Shown in pieces: positions 15,873 to 25,674 of a stretch of 64,000 bases of DNA (position 1 is its first letter; every line of letters begins with the position of its first letter). Made by a program: the position numbers and the translations under genes. The notes beneath the pieces are model-generated. The model did not search any database, was not told the DNA's origin, and was given only the letters and a program-made list of their open reading frames with translations. The stretch spans positions 62,001 through 126,000 of the forward strand of contig JADJZA010000002.1 in the NCBI GenBank assembly GCA_016719385.1, written 5' to 3'. This DNA is from Candidatus Microthrix subdominans. Lineage in GTDB: Bacteria > Actinomycetota > Acidimicrobiia > Acidimicrobiales > Microtrichaceae.

Positions 15873-16817
15873 CTACCCCTCGGCCGAGCGGAGCAGCTCC
15901 CCGGCCAGCACCCCGCGGGTCAGCATGGTCAGCGGGAGGTCGGCGGCCTCGTCGAAGGGCCACCAAGCGACCTCGGCGCTGCTTCCGTCGGTCTCCATGA
16001 TCTCGGGTGCGCCTCGAGCGGTGCCCCGATAGATCACCCCCACGTTGTGTTTGATCTGCATTGTGCCCCAGGACTCGTACACCCGTGAGTCAACGTCGTG
16101 GATCGTGACGTTGGTGAGCGCCAGACCGGTCTCCTCGTAGCACTCTCGGTGCAGCGCCTCCAGCGGGGACTCACCCGGTTCGACGCCGCCACCGGGCAGG
16201 TTCCAACAGCCGGCTTCGGGGTCGTCGATCGCCAGCTTGACCAACAGGATGCGGGGGACGTCGGCGTCATGGTTGGTGGCGATGGCGTAGGCGCCGAGGC
16301 GCCGCCGTGAGCTGCGAGGCCGGTGGGGGATGCCAAGGCCCGGGCCAGGCTGATCGTCGGCGGGTTGCTGGGAGCGAGCGCCGGCTCGAACCAGGTCGAC
16401 CGCCGCCTCGGCGTTCCATGCCAGCTCGGGCAGAGCGTCCATCGGGTGCCAAGCAACCAGATCGCTGGTGCCGTCGTTCTCGACCAGCACGGGCGTGCCG
16501 TCCGCAACGCGGGCGGCGAAGATCATCCCGATGGCCATGCCTTCGGGAAAGCTGCCTTTAGCGGCGACGCGCCGGGCGTAGGACGTCAGCAGCGGCCCGG
16601 GGACGCTGTCGAGCGACGTCTCCTCGGCAACCTCCCGCACGACGGTGTCGCGCGGGTGTTCGCCCCACTCGATGCCGCCACCGGGAAGCGCCCACTGGCC
16701 CGGGAACCGCGCATCGGGCCCGCAGCGGGTGAGCAGGATCTCCAGTGAGCCCTCATGGTCACGGGTGGCGAGCGCGTAGCCGCCCACCCGCACGGCGAGC
16801 CGGTTCGATCCGCTCAT
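15873..16817 (-). CDS. Double Nudix-domain hydrolase
   Basis: 314 residues with two Nudix folds. The first box (residues 47-69, GGIEWGEHPRDTVV then REVAEETSL) has Ser where the consensus has the last Gly. The second (~209-232, GGVEPGESPLEALH then RECYEETGL) is complete. Each half starts with a similar strand (VGGYALATRD, LGAYAIATNH), so it arose by internal duplication. Nudix enzymes hydrolyse nucleoside diphosphates linked to X. Which half is active and on what substrate is unknown. Confidence 0.85.
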   Translation of the reverse strand: MSGSNRLAVRVGGYALATRDHEGSLEILLTRCGPDARFPGQWALPGGGIEWGEHPRDTVVREVAEETSLDSVPGPLLTSYARRVAAKGSFPEGMAIGMIFAARVADGTPVLVENDGTSDLVAWHPMDALPELAWNAEAAVDLVRAGARSQQPADDQPGPGLGIPHRPRSSRRRLGAYAIATNHDADVPRILLVKLAIDDPEAGCWNLPGGGVEPGESPLEALHRECYEETGLALTNVTIHDVDSRVYESWGTMQIKHNVGVIYRGTARGAPEIMETDGSSAEVAWWPFDEAADLPLTMLTRGVLAGELLRSAEG

Positions 16818-16925
16818 CGTCGACGGCTTGGTTGGAAGTCGGGGGTGGTCGGTCGCATCGAATCCTCACGTGGTGTTCACCGCACAGTGCGTGCGATGTT
16901 CTGGGCCGTCGGCCATCATCTCACG

Positions 16926-17291
16926 ATGGGCATCGTCGGTATCGATCACGTGCAGCTCGCCATGCCCGCCGGCGGGGAGGACAAGGCCGTCGCCTTCTAC
17001 TCCGGGGTGCTCGGCATCTCGCAGGTGGCCAAACCGATGCACCTGGCCAAGCGGGGCGGATGCTGGTTTGAGGATGGACCGCTCAAGGTTCACCTCGGGG
17101 TCGAGGCCGACTTTCGCCCGGCCCGCAAGGCCCACCCGGCGCTGCTTGTCGACGGGCTGGGGGCGCTCGTGGAGCGGCTGCACGGCGCCGGGGTCGACGT
17201 TGTCGTCGACGAGCCGCTGGAGGGCTACGACCGGGTGTACGCGAACGATCCGTTCGGCAACCGCTTGGAGCTGCTCGAGCCGCTGGGTTGA
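16926..17291 (+). CDS. VOC/glyoxalase-family protein
   Basis: 121 residues from ATG 16926. Vicinal oxygen chelate fold: GIDHVQLAMP starts the first beta-alpha-beta unit, and NDPFGNRLELLEP is the usual end. Likely metal ligands are H8, H56 (KVHLGVE) and E115. Members act as glyoxalases, dioxygenases or resistance proteins. The conserved frame extends upstream without clear coding character, so this ATG is preferred. The reaction cannot be named. Confidence 0.82.
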   Translation: MGIVGIDHVQLAMPAGGEDKAVAFYSGVLGISQVAKPMHLAKRGGCWFEDGPLKVHLGVEADFRPARKAHPALLVDGLGALVERLHGAGVDVVVDEPLEGYDRVYANDPFGNRLELLEPLG

Positions 17292-17303
17292 GCCTCGGCC
17301 GGC

Positions 17304-17957
17304 TCAGTCCAGACCGTGCTCGACCGCATAGCGGATCAGCTCCTGGCGCCGGTTGAGGTGCAGCTTGGACAGGATGTTGCGCACGTGGTTCTCGACGGTC
17401 TTGTCGGCGATGAACAGCTCGGCGCCGATCTCCTTATAGGTGTGGCCACGGGCGACGTAGGTGAGTACCTCGCGCTCGCGGTCCGACAGCGCCGAGTGGC
17501 TCTCGGTGCCTTTGGCCAGACGGCGGAACTCGCCCAGCACCAAGGCGGCCAAGGCCGGGCTAAACACCGGTTCGCCCTGGGCGGCGCGCCACAGGCCGTC
17601 GCGCAGCTCGTCGGGCGGGGTGGACTTCACCAGGTAGCCGGCGGCGCCGGCGGCGACTGCGTCGAGCAGGTCGCGTTCCTGCTCCGAAACGGTGAGCATC
17701 ACCACCTTGGTGTCCTCGCCGCACTCACGAGCCACCTTGATGCCGCCGCCCTTGGGCATGTGCAGGTCGCACACCACCAGGTCGGGCTGGGTCTCGCCGA
17801 TGACGGCGATCGCCTCGTCGGCGTCGCCGGCCTCGCCGACCACCCAGAAGTTGGCCCCAAGGTCAGCTCGCACGCCTGAGCGCCAGATCGGGTGGTCGTC
17901 GCACAGCACCACTTTCACCTGACTGCGGTTGGCGGACGGCGTGGAGGCATCGGTCAT
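17304..17957 (-). CDS. NarL/LuxR-type response regulator
   Basis: 217 residues. The receiver domain has the acidic pair D20-D21, the phosphorylated D64 (VVCDLHMPKGGG) and K111 (YLVKST). The C-terminal LuxR helix-turn-helix (LSDREREVLTYVARGHTYKE, KTVENHVRNILSKL) binds DNA. It should be switched by a histidine kinase, but none is encoded nearby. TACCGT ends 7 bases before the ATG, suggesting a leaderless message. It converges with the VOC gene. Confidence 0.93.
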   Translation of the reverse strand: MTDASTPSANRSQVKVVLCDDHPIWRSGVRADLGANFWVVGEAGDADEAIAVIGETQPDLVVCDLHMPKGGGIKVARECGEDTKVVMLTVSEQERDLLDAVAAGAAGYLVKSTPPDELRDGLWRAAQGEPVFSPALAALVLGEFRRLAKGTESHSALSDREREVLTYVARGHTYKEIGAELFIADKTVENHVRNILSKLHLNRRQELIRYAVEHGLD

Positions 17958-17997
17958 CGGTCCAACGGTATCCGGCTTCCAGCGACCCGGTGACCGA

Positions 17998-18267
17998 TCA
18001 GTCAGGCGTCAGGTCAGACAGCTTGTCGTCGGGATTCTTGTCGCAGTAGGTCTCGAGCGAAGGTAGGCGCAGGTTAAGGTCGGAAGCTGTCGGATTGTCA
18101 GCCGACGGATCGCCTCGCTCGTAGATCTCCTCCACCGCCTTCTGCTTCTCCTCGGCCGTGTAGTTGGCAAAGTCGGCGCAGGTGTCGCTACCGATTGAGA
18201 AAGAAAAGCTGCATCCGGCTGTTGAACCGATGAGCACTCCTGCGGCGATGAGTGGGCGCGCATTCAT
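17998..18267 (-). CDS. Small predicted lipoprotein
   Basis: 89 residues from ATG 18267, preceded by a GGAAGGGA ribosome site. The N terminus is a short signal peptide with a lipobox (GSTAGC), so it is probably lipid-anchored outside the membrane. The mature part is acidic with two further cysteines (DTCADF, ETYCDK), spaced as in small DUF732-like secreted proteins. Function is unknown. Confidence 0.75.
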   Translation of the reverse strand: MNARPLIAAGVLIGSTAGCSFSFSIGSDTCADFANYTAEEKQKAVEEIYERGDPSADNPTASDLNLRLPSLETYCDKNPDDKLSDLTPD

Positions 18268-18359
18268 GCTTGATCCCTTCCGGTTGGCCTGTAGCGAGAG
18301 TAGCGGGCAGCGGCCTTTGAGCGGGCCAAACCGGGCCTGAACCGAGGTAGTGAGCGGCC

Positions 18360-19502
18360 TCAGACGGGTTGGGTTGAGGATGCTCCAGCGTCGGTCACCG
18401 CCAGGCGGGTGGCGAGCGACCCAGCCAGGCCAAGTGTTCCAGCAAGGGGACGCAGGGCACGCACCTTGATTGAGGCCACCGAAGCGGCCAGCGCACAGGC
18501 GGTGAGCGCCTCGGCCGCCTTCATGCGCCGACCCGCTCGGCCGGCCTCGTAGGCATCGGCCACCTCGGGGTGGTCGGCCAGATCCCGGGTCATCGCCTTG
18601 ACCACGACTAGGTCGGCGGCACGGGCCCCGATGGCGAACGTGCGCACCGCCCGCTCCTCGGCAGGCGACATCGGGATCAACTCCAGCGCGCCCGCTCCGG
18701 CCGAGGCGGCGGAGGCGACGAACAGCCTGGGCAGCCATCTTCGGGCGTGCCACCAGGCCGGCTGGGCGGTGGCACCCAGCAGTACGCCGGTGTAGCCGGC
18801 CATCGGCAGGCCGAGAAGCCCGGCGGCGATCCCGGCGGTGTCGCCGAGGAATCGAAGCTGACGACTGCGGGAGCGTCCTAGCACGGCGGCGCCCGCCGAC
18901 GCGGTGCCAAACCCGGCGAGCACCCACGAGCCGACGTTCATCGGCGAGCTGGGACGAAACACCCGCAGCATGTGCCAGAACCGTTCTGGGCGGCCAAGGT
19001 CGGCGACCAGCAGCACCGACCCGACCGCAGTGCCGCCCAGCGCGATCACCCGTCCGGACTGCACCATCCGACGGTCGGTGCCACCCAGCTTGGCCAGCTG
19101 CGCCCCGGCCGACAGGGCGGCGGCCGCGCCGGCCATGCCCCCGATGGCGAAGTAGGCGGGCACCTCCCAGGTCCAGCGCGACGCTTTGACCACCCGCTTG
19201 CTGGCCTCCTCGGCCACCGTGGTCTGTGACGGGTCGCCGAGGTGACCCCGGTCGCCAACCCGGTCGCCGGCGTCCAGGTCGGCGCCCTCGCCGGACAGCT
19301 CGGCCCGCCGGGTATCGACGTTGCGGCCGTCGCTGACGAACTCACCCGCAGCAAGGGCCTGCCAGCTGCCGGGTGCGTGTTTCATCACGATGTCGGGCGG
19401 CGTCGCGGCGCCACCCGTCCCGGCAACACTCGAACGCGTCCCCGTGCCCGGCGAGTTGGTCGACTTGTTCCGACCTGAACTGTCGCTCCCGTCCTCACTC
19501 AT
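18360..19502 (-). CDS. nrfD: NrfD/PsrC-family membrane subunit of formate dehydrogenase
   Basis: 380 residues. A ~100-residue hydrophilic N terminus is followed by about eight membrane helices. DLGRPERFWHMLRVFRPSSP is the NrfD family signature. This protein would anchor the iron-sulfur subunit and hand electrons to quinone. Its ATG overlaps the stop of the upstream fdhB by 4 bases; the operon order is fdhA-fdhB-nrfD. The long hydrophilic N terminus is unusual for the family. Confidence 0.85.
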   Translation of the reverse strand: MSEDGSDSSGRNKSTNSPGTGTRSSVAGTGGAATPPDIVMKHAPGSWQALAAGEFVSDGRNVDTRRAELSGEGADLDAGDRVGDRGHLGDPSQTTVAEEASKRVVKASRWTWEVPAYFAIGGMAGAAAALSAGAQLAKLGGTDRRMVQSGRVIALGGTAVGSVLLVADLGRPERFWHMLRVFRPSSPMNVGSWVLAGFGTASAGAAVLGRSRSRQLRFLGDTAGIAAGLLGLPMAGYTGVLLGATAQPAWWHARRWLPRLFVASAASAGAGALELIPMSPAEERAVRTFAIGARAADLVVVKAMTRDLADHPEVADAYEAGRAGRRMKAAEALTACALAASVASIKVRALRPLAGTLGLAGSLATRLAVTDAGASSTQPV

Positions 19503-20383
19503 CGGGTCCGCCCCCCGGACAGCATCGCCACGGCGACGCCGGCGGCCATCGCACCGAGGGCCCCGGCCATCGACTTCCAGCTCTCGTTGACCGTGTTCTG
19601 GGGCGCCACCGGGTTGGTGGGCAGCGAGTACACGTCCGGCGAATCCAACAGCAGGTAGAAGGCGTGCAACCCCCGGGTGCCGGGCAGGTTGTCGTCGTCA
19701 GCGCCGTACAGCTGGGCCTCTGTCACCCCGCGATCGTGCAGCTCGGCGAGGCGGACGTCGGCCCGCTGGCGCAGCTCGTCCAACTCGCCGAACGCGATCG
19801 CCTCGGTGGGGCACGCCTGGGCGCAGGCGGGCGTCTCGTCGTCTTTCAGCCGGTCGTAACACATGGTGCACTTCCAGGCCCGCCCATCGGTGGGGTGCCG
19901 GTCGATCACCCCAAACGGGCAGGCGACCACGCACGTGCCGCAGCCGTTGCAGATATCGCTCTGCACGTACACCGTGTCGTACTCGGTGCGCACCAGAGCG
20001 CCGGTCGGGCAGTTGTCCAGGCAGCCGGCGTCCTCGCAGTGCTTGCACGAGTCGGCGATGAACAGCCACGAGAACGGATCCCCCAGGTTGGTCTCCTGGC
20101 CCGACACCGGCTCGTCCCGCTCGATGAACCCGACGTGCCGCCACGTCGTCGCCCCCAGCTCGATCGTGTTGTCGAAGCTCTTGGCTGTGAGGCTGAAGCC
20201 GTCGTCTGGCAGCTGGTTCCACTGCTTGCACGCCACCTCGCACGCCTTGCAGCCGATGCACACCGACGTGTCGGTGAAGAAGCCCACCCGGCGCGCCTCG
20301 CCGGTGACCGGATCGTTGGCGGTGGTCGTGCGCAGCGTCGGCGTCGGCGAGCGCTCGCTGGTGTTGGCCGGGGCGGAGCTCAT
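19499..20383 (-). CDS. fdhB: Formate dehydrogenase iron-sulfur subunit (beta)
   Basis: 294 residues from ATG 20383. Four 4Fe-4S cysteine groups are present: CIGCKACEVAC, CKHCEDAGCLDNC, CNGCGTCVVAC and CTMC...CAQAC. The protein relays electrons from the molybdopterin subunit to the NrfD anchor. A hydrophobic stretch at the C terminus (GALGAMAAGVAVAM) may be a membrane tail, as in FdnH/FdoH. It overlaps fdhA upstream and nrfD downstream by 4 bases each, so the three genes are co-translated. Confidence 0.93.
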   Translation of the reverse strand: MSSAPANTSERSPTPTLRTTTANDPVTGEARRVGFFTDTSVCIGCKACEVACKQWNQLPDDGFSLTAKSFDNTIELGATTWRHVGFIERDEPVSGQETNLGDPFSWLFIADSCKHCEDAGCLDNCPTGALVRTEYDTVYVQSDICNGCGTCVVACPFGVIDRHPTDGRAWKCTMCYDRLKDDETPACAQACPTEAIAFGELDELRQRADVRLAELHDRGVTEAQLYGADDDNLPGTRGLHAFYLLLDSPDVYSLPTNPVAPQNTVNESWKSMAGALGAMAAGVAVAMLSGGRTR

Positions 20384-23300
20384 CGGCGATCCTCCGAGGG
20401 TTGGTTGGGGGCAGAGGGGCCGGGTGTGGAGGCGCCGGGTGCGCCGCCCAGCTTGTCGGCGGCCATGGTGACGCCGTGCGGCCCGGCGGGCCGGGTGACG
20501 CTGGGCAGGTCCCGAGCCGGGGCCTCGCCGTCGGGTTCGGGTTGCAACGGTCCGTCGGTGCCGGCGCGAAGGTTGCGAGCCACCCGACCGGGAACAAGGT
20601 CGATCGTGATCGCTTTGCACTCCTCGATCGTCACGTTGGGCTCGCCGCAGATCTTCTGCAGCTCGTTGGGGGACGCCCCACCGATCTGCCCGGTTCGGCC
20701 CCACTGATAGGGCAGGCCAACCGTGTGCACGGTGCGGTCCGCCACCTGCAACGGCACCAGGCGTCGTGTGACCAGCACCCGCATCTCCACCTCGGCCCGC
20801 AGCGACTTCATCGTCACCCACCCGCCGTGCTCGATGCCGCGCAGCTCGGCCAACTGGGGCGAGATCTCACAGAACAGCTCGGGCTGAAGCTCGCCCAGCC
20901 ACGACAGGTTGCGGTTGGCCATCGTGCCCGACCCGAACGTCTCGGTCAGCCGGTAGGTGGTCAGCACGAACGGAAAGCGGGGGTCGTCGTAGGCCCAGTG
21001 GTACGGGTTGTCCGGGCGGTCCCATTGGGTGCGCTCCGGTGTGTGTTGCTGGCGGTACAGGCGGTTGGGGGCCACGCCTTCGAGCGGCTCGTAGTGGGTG
21101 GGCAGCGGCCCGTCGCGCAGCCCCTCGGCCACCCACAGTGCTCCGAGCCCGTCGGTCTGCATGATGAACGGCTGGTCGCCGGCGATCAGGTCGGTGCCGG
21201 TGGCGTCGGGACCGGGTCGATACGACGGCGCCCGGTCGATGGGAAAGTCCGGCGTGTCGTGGCCCACCCATGCCCCGGCCCCCTTGGGCCCGGCCGTCTC
21301 GTCCCACCAGATGAAGGCTTTTTCTTCCGACCAGGGGCGGCCCTCGGGGTCGGCCGAGGCCCGGTTGTACAGGTTGCGGCGGTTGGCCGGCCAGGCCCAG
21401 CCCCAGTCGAGGGCGGCGCCCCGCTCACCCGGCGTGCCGTCGCGGTTGCGGGCGTGGTTGTCGCCGCCTGCCGTGACCCCGACATGGGTCCACGCGCCGG
21501 CCGCCGTCGTGCCGTCGTCGCGCAGCTCGCCAAATGAGGCGAGCGGCCCGTGCGGTCCGAAACCGCCGATCTCGGCGAGCACCTCGTCGGCCGCCGGCTC
21601 GTCGATCGGCCCCTCGGTGGTGTAGTCCCAGGTGCCGTCGAGAATCGGGGCGTCCTTGGGATCGTCGCTGCCGGCGTAGATCTTCTTCAGCCGGGCCATC
21701 AGGTGATGGACGAACCACAGCTCGCTGCGGGCGTCCCCAGGGGGCTGCACCGCCTGGTCCTTCCATTGCAGGATGCGCTGAGTGTTGGTGAAGGACCCTT
21801 CCTTCTCCACGTGAGCGGCCGCCGGGAACAGGAACACCTCGGTGTCGATATCGGCGGGATCGATCTTGCCCGAGTCGTACTCCTCGCCGCGCTTCCAGAA
21901 CTCGGCGGTTTCGATCATCGTCAGGTCGCGCACCACCATCCAGCGCAGCTTGCGGAAGCCCGACCGCTGCAGTGAACCGTGCACCGACGACACGCCGACG
22001 TTCTCGCCGGCGACCATCATCCCCTCGACCGCGCCGTCAGCCATGGCCGCCTGGGTCACCATGTAGCTGTGGTCGCCGGTCAGCCGGGGCAGGCGGTCGA
22101 AGCCGAAGTCGTTGTCGGCGGTGGCGGCATCGCCAAACCAGGCTTTGAGCAGCGAGACCATGTAGGCGGGCGTGTTGGCCCACCAGCCGGACGCCTTGGT
22201 CACCCGCTCGAGGTAGGTGGCCAGGTCGGTGTCGTCGGCGTTGGGCTTGGGCAGGTAGCCGGGCAACAGGTCGTAGAGCACGGGCAGGTCGGTGGCCCCC
22301 TGCACGTTGGCGTGGCCCCGCAAGGCCAGGATGCCCCCGCCCGGCCGGCCGATGTTGCCCAGCAGCAGTTGGAGCACCCCGAGCGAGCGGATGTTCTGCA
22401 CGCCCTTGGTGTGCATGGTCAGCCCGACGGCGTAACAGATCATGCCGGTGCGGTCCCGGCCCGACGCGGAGGTGAACGTCCCGGCCGCCCGGGCGAACGC
22501 CTCCGGTGAGATGCCGCAGATGTCGGACACCATCTGGGGCGTGTAGCGGGCGTAGTGGCGCCGGAGCAGCGACATGACGCAGCGGGGGTGAGTGAGCGTC
22601 GGGTCGGAGGCGATCGCCCCGGACTCATCCCGTTCGAACTGCCAGGTGGCGGTGTCGTACCGGCCCTCGTCGCTCATCCAGCCGCTGAACAGCCCGTCGA
22701 GTTCGTCGGGCAACTCGATGCCCTCGGCGACGATGTGGTCAGCGTTGGTGTACGCATCGACAAACTCGGCGAAGTACCGCTCACCGGTGAGGACGTAGTT
22801 GATCAGCCCGCCGATGAAGGCGATGTCGGTGCCGGGCCGGATCGGCACGAACTGATCCGCCGAGGCCGATGTGCGGCTGAAGCGCGGATCGACGTGGATG
22901 ATCTTGGTGCCGGCGGTGCGGGCCTCCATCGCCCACTGGAAGCCCACCGGATGCGCCTCGGCGAAGTTGGAGCCGATGATCAACACCGCATCGGCGTTGG
23001 GCAGATCCTGGAGGTAGGTGGTGCAACCACCCCGGCCAAACGTGGTCCCCAGACCGGGGACGGTGGCCGAGTGTCATATGCGGGCCTGGTTCTCCACCTG
23101 CAACACGCCGAGCTGGGCCCAGAACTTGGCCAGCAGGTAGCACTCCTCGTTGTCGAGGGTGGAGCCGCCCATGAAGGCGATGCCCTGGCTGCGGCGCAGC
23201 GGCCGCCCGTCGGCGTCGGACTCCTCCCAGGTGCGGTCGCGGGTCTCGGCGATCAGCGCAGCCACCCGGTCCATGGCATCGTCGAGCGCGATCGGCTCCC

Positions 23301-23751
23301 ACTCGGTGGCGCCCGGTCGCCGGTGCAGCACGGTGTCGAGGCGGTGGGTGCCGGTCACCAGCTGAAAGGTGGCCGACCCTTTGGGGCACAACCGTCCCCG
23401 GTTGATCGGGCTGTCCGGGTTGCCCTCGATGTTGGTGATGCGGCCCTCGCGCACGTACACCCGTTGGCTGCACCCGACTGCGCAGTACGGACACACCGAC
23501 GTGGTCACCTGGTCGGCATCGGCGGTTCGGGACGACAGCTCGCGGGTGCGGGTGCTGAACGCTCCCTCGCCGAGCGGGTCGCCGCCTCCGCCGGTCAGCT
23601 GATCGAGCACTGGCAGCGCATCGGTGAGCCTGCCCCACAGCGCCTTCGCCCGGGCAGATTTGCTGCTCTCGTCGTGACGGTGAGCCGGCCCGTCGAGGGG
23701 GCCGGCGGGTCCCGGCCCGTGGCGTTCGGACTCGGCGTCGGTTAAAGCCAC
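20380..23751 (-). CDS. fdhA: Selenocysteine-containing formate dehydrogenase, catalytic subunit
   Basis: 1123 residues when the in-frame TGA at 23076-23074 is read as selenocysteine (residue 226). The start is GTG 23751 with an AAGGAGG site 10 bases upstream. A 4Fe-4S site (C87, C90, C94, C122) is followed by the active-site stretch ENQARI-Sec-HSATVPGL, aligned with ENQARV-U-H of known enzymes. The code continues past the stop in the same frame (TTFGRGGCTTYLQDLPNADA). It oxidises formate to CO2 with a Mo/W-bis-MGD cofactor. No twin-arginine signal is visible, so the enzyme may face the cytoplasm. Confidence 0.92.
23045..23061 (-). promoter_or_regulatory. SECIS hairpin for selenocysteine insertion
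   Basis: Immediately after the TGA, GTCCCC and GGGGAC form a 6-bp stem around the loop GGTCT. GGTCTG begins 18 bases after the TGA, the same distance and loop sequence as in E. coli fdhF as I remember it, where SelB binds. Confidence 0.8.
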
Positions 23752-23847
23752 AGCGCGTTCCCCTCCTTCGCTCGGTCACCCGATCCCTACCCGGGTGACG
23801 CAGCCCTCAACTTAGAGCGTTCGCCGCCGTCGGAAGTGGCCGTCCGA

Positions 23848-24891
23848 TCACGCAGCGGTGGTGACGGCCTCGGGCATGCGGCGCTCGTCGGGCCGACCCG
23901 GCGTCCAGCCGGGGCGACCGAAGACGTGGCCGAGCTTGTTACGGAGCCCCTTGGCCGAGCGCACGTCGCGGGCGATGTCGGCGAACTCGTGGTAGGCGAT
24001 CCGCACCGGGTTGAAGGTGTCGATGTTTTTGGTCAGCCCGTACTTGACCCGTCGCACCTCGGGCTCGAACGTACCGAACAGCTTGTCCCACACGATGAAG
24101 ATGCCGGCATAGTTCTTGTCGAGGTACTGAGGGTTGGCCCCGTGGTGTACCCGGTGGTGGGACGCAGTGTTCATCACCGCCTCGACCGGTGCTGGCAGCC
24201 GGTCGATCGCTTCGGTGTGCACCCAGTACTGGTACAGGAGGTTGTAGAGCCCTGCCTGGGAGGTCATCGCCGGGGTGAAGCCCAGCAGCGGCATGGGCAG
24301 AAAGATCCAATGGGTGAGGATGCCAGACCACGGCTGGCGCAGCGCCGTCGACAGGTTGTAGCGCTCGGAGCTGTGGTGGCTGACGTGGTTGGCCCACAAC
24401 AGCCGCACCTCGTGCATCCAACGGTGATCCCAGTAGTACAGGAAGTCCCAGGTGAGCATCGCAGCGGCGAAGCCGTACCTGGTCGAACCCAGGTTGGCGA
24501 TGCGGTGGCGATAGGCCCACCGGTCGATGCGATGGGTGATGCCGAAGGTCGCCGCATTGGCCACCAGGTTGCCCGCCAGCATCCCCAGGCTGGCTGCGGT
24601 GTCCCGTCGCTCGTAGCCGACGGGAACGAGCGGATCGGCCGGCAGCTCTGGGTCGGACAGCTCCTCGCAGGACGCATCGTTCAAGTCCCCGAAGGTGCGC
24701 TTGGGTCGATCCTTCAACACGATGGCCTCGGCGGCCATCGACAGGACGAAGGCGGGCAGGATGATCGCCGCCTGCTTGGGGTCGATGGCAGCCGGGGTTC
24801 CGCCGGCGGGCGGATGGATCGGCGAGGTGGCCGCTCCATCCCGTTCGGTTGAGGACGGCGCCGTCGCCCGCCGATGTCGCAGTCGTCGCAT
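23848..24891 (-). CDS. Sterol desaturase/FA_hydroxylase family protein
   Basis: 347 residues from ATG 24891. Histidine clusters DFLYYWDHRWMHE, NHVSHHSSE and SHHRVHHGANPQYLDKNYAG define the di-iron membrane hydroxylase fold. An Ala/Pro-rich basic N-terminal stretch (~30 residues) precedes the first hydrophobic helix (IILPAFVLSMAAEAIVL). It is paralogous to the protein at 14990-15853 but longer at both ends. The lipid substrate is unknown. It follows fdhA by about 100 bp on the other side of the fdh promoter region. Confidence 0.87.
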   Translation of the reverse strand: MRRLRHRRATAPSSTERDGAATSPIHPPAGGTPAAIDPKQAAIILPAFVLSMAAEAIVLKDRPKRTFGDLNDASCEELSDPELPADPLVPVGYERRDTAASLGMLAGNLVANAATFGITHRIDRWAYRHRIANLGSTRYGFAAAMLTWDFLYYWDHRWMHEVRLLWANHVSHHSSERYNLSTALRQPWSGILTHWIFLPMPLLGFTPAMTSQAGLYNLLYQYWVHTEAIDRLPAPVEAVMNTASHHRVHHGANPQYLDKNYAGIFIVWDKLFGTFEPEVRRVKYGLTKNIDTFNPVRIAYHEFADIARDVRSAKGLRNKLGHVFGRPGWTPGRPDERRMPEAVTTAA

Positions 24892-24968
24892 GACCCCAGC
24901 CTTGCACGGGCCATCGGGTCGTGCCGCTCGGGCCGCGGCACTGTCGCGCAGCGTCACCGGACCGGGGC

Positions 24969-25625
24969 TCAGCTTGGTCGCAGGTACTTGCCGCCGTCGC
25001 TGTCCCACTGCTCGCGCAGGGTGCCTCGGACGCCGTCCAGGGCCTGGAACTGGGTGAAGACGCCGATGAGCAGGATCACGACGTAGAGCACCCACCACAG
25101 CGGGGAGTCGTCGATTGCGCCGACCACGCCCAGCTGCGCAACGTCGGTGGTGTCGATCGAGCCGACCAGCAACATGATGCCGCCGACGACGGCGGCCGAT
25201 CCGGCGGCGGCTGTCAGCAGGGTCAACAGCAGCATGGGGAGTTCACCGACGATCGCCAGCAGGCCGAGCGCCATGGCAGCGACCACGCCGGCGAGCACGA
25301 TCACCCACCCCCACGTGACGTTGAGCGCCACCATGAGGCTGGAACCCAGCATGAAGCCGATGCCGCCCATCGCCAAGATGACCGACACCTCGTAATACAG
25401 GTAGGCGAGGAAGGCGAACACAACCGCCAGCGCGATGCCGACGATCCACGCAGCAGCGGTGGACAAGAAGTTGGCGTCGGTGGCGGCACCGACGGCCCCC
25501 GCCCCCAGCATGAAGCCGATGAGGGATCCCCAGATCGGGATGACCACCCGCATGGTGAGGTAGCCGCGCAGCGCAAAGAGGGCGCCGATGGCGATGGCCA
25601 GGATGCCGAGTATGACGTCGTTCAT
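24969..25625 (-). CDS. Multi-pass membrane protein (DUF4203-like)
   Basis: 218 residues from ATG 25625. About seven hydrophobic helices fill the sequence (VILGILAIAIGALFALRGYL at the N terminus, VVILLIGVFTQF at the end), with glycine-rich helix packing like the TM7S3/TMEM198 domain. The short C-terminal tail ends GGKYLRPS. Function is unknown. It is 49 bp downstream of the universal stress gene on the same strand and could be co-transcribed with it. Confidence 0.7.
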   Translation of the reverse strand: MNDVILGILAIAIGALFALRGYLTMRVVIPIWGSLIGFMLGAGAVGAATDANFLSTAAAWIVGIALAVVFAFLAYLYYEVSVILAMGGIGFMLGSSLMVALNVTWGWVIVLAGVVAAMALGLLAIVGELPMLLLTLLTAAAGSAAVVGGIMLLVGSIDTTDVAQLGVVGAIDDSPLWWVLYVVILLIGVFTQFQALDGVRGTLREQWDSDGGKYLRPS

Positions 25626-25674
25626 GTCCCCATGATGCCCGAAACACGCAGGCTCGATGCGGACGGCGCTCGCG

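Noticed and set aside
22987..23074. fdhA read as two separate genes split by a stop
   Set aside because: The TGA sits at the known Sec position, is followed by a SECIS-like hairpin, and the frame is conserved on both sides.
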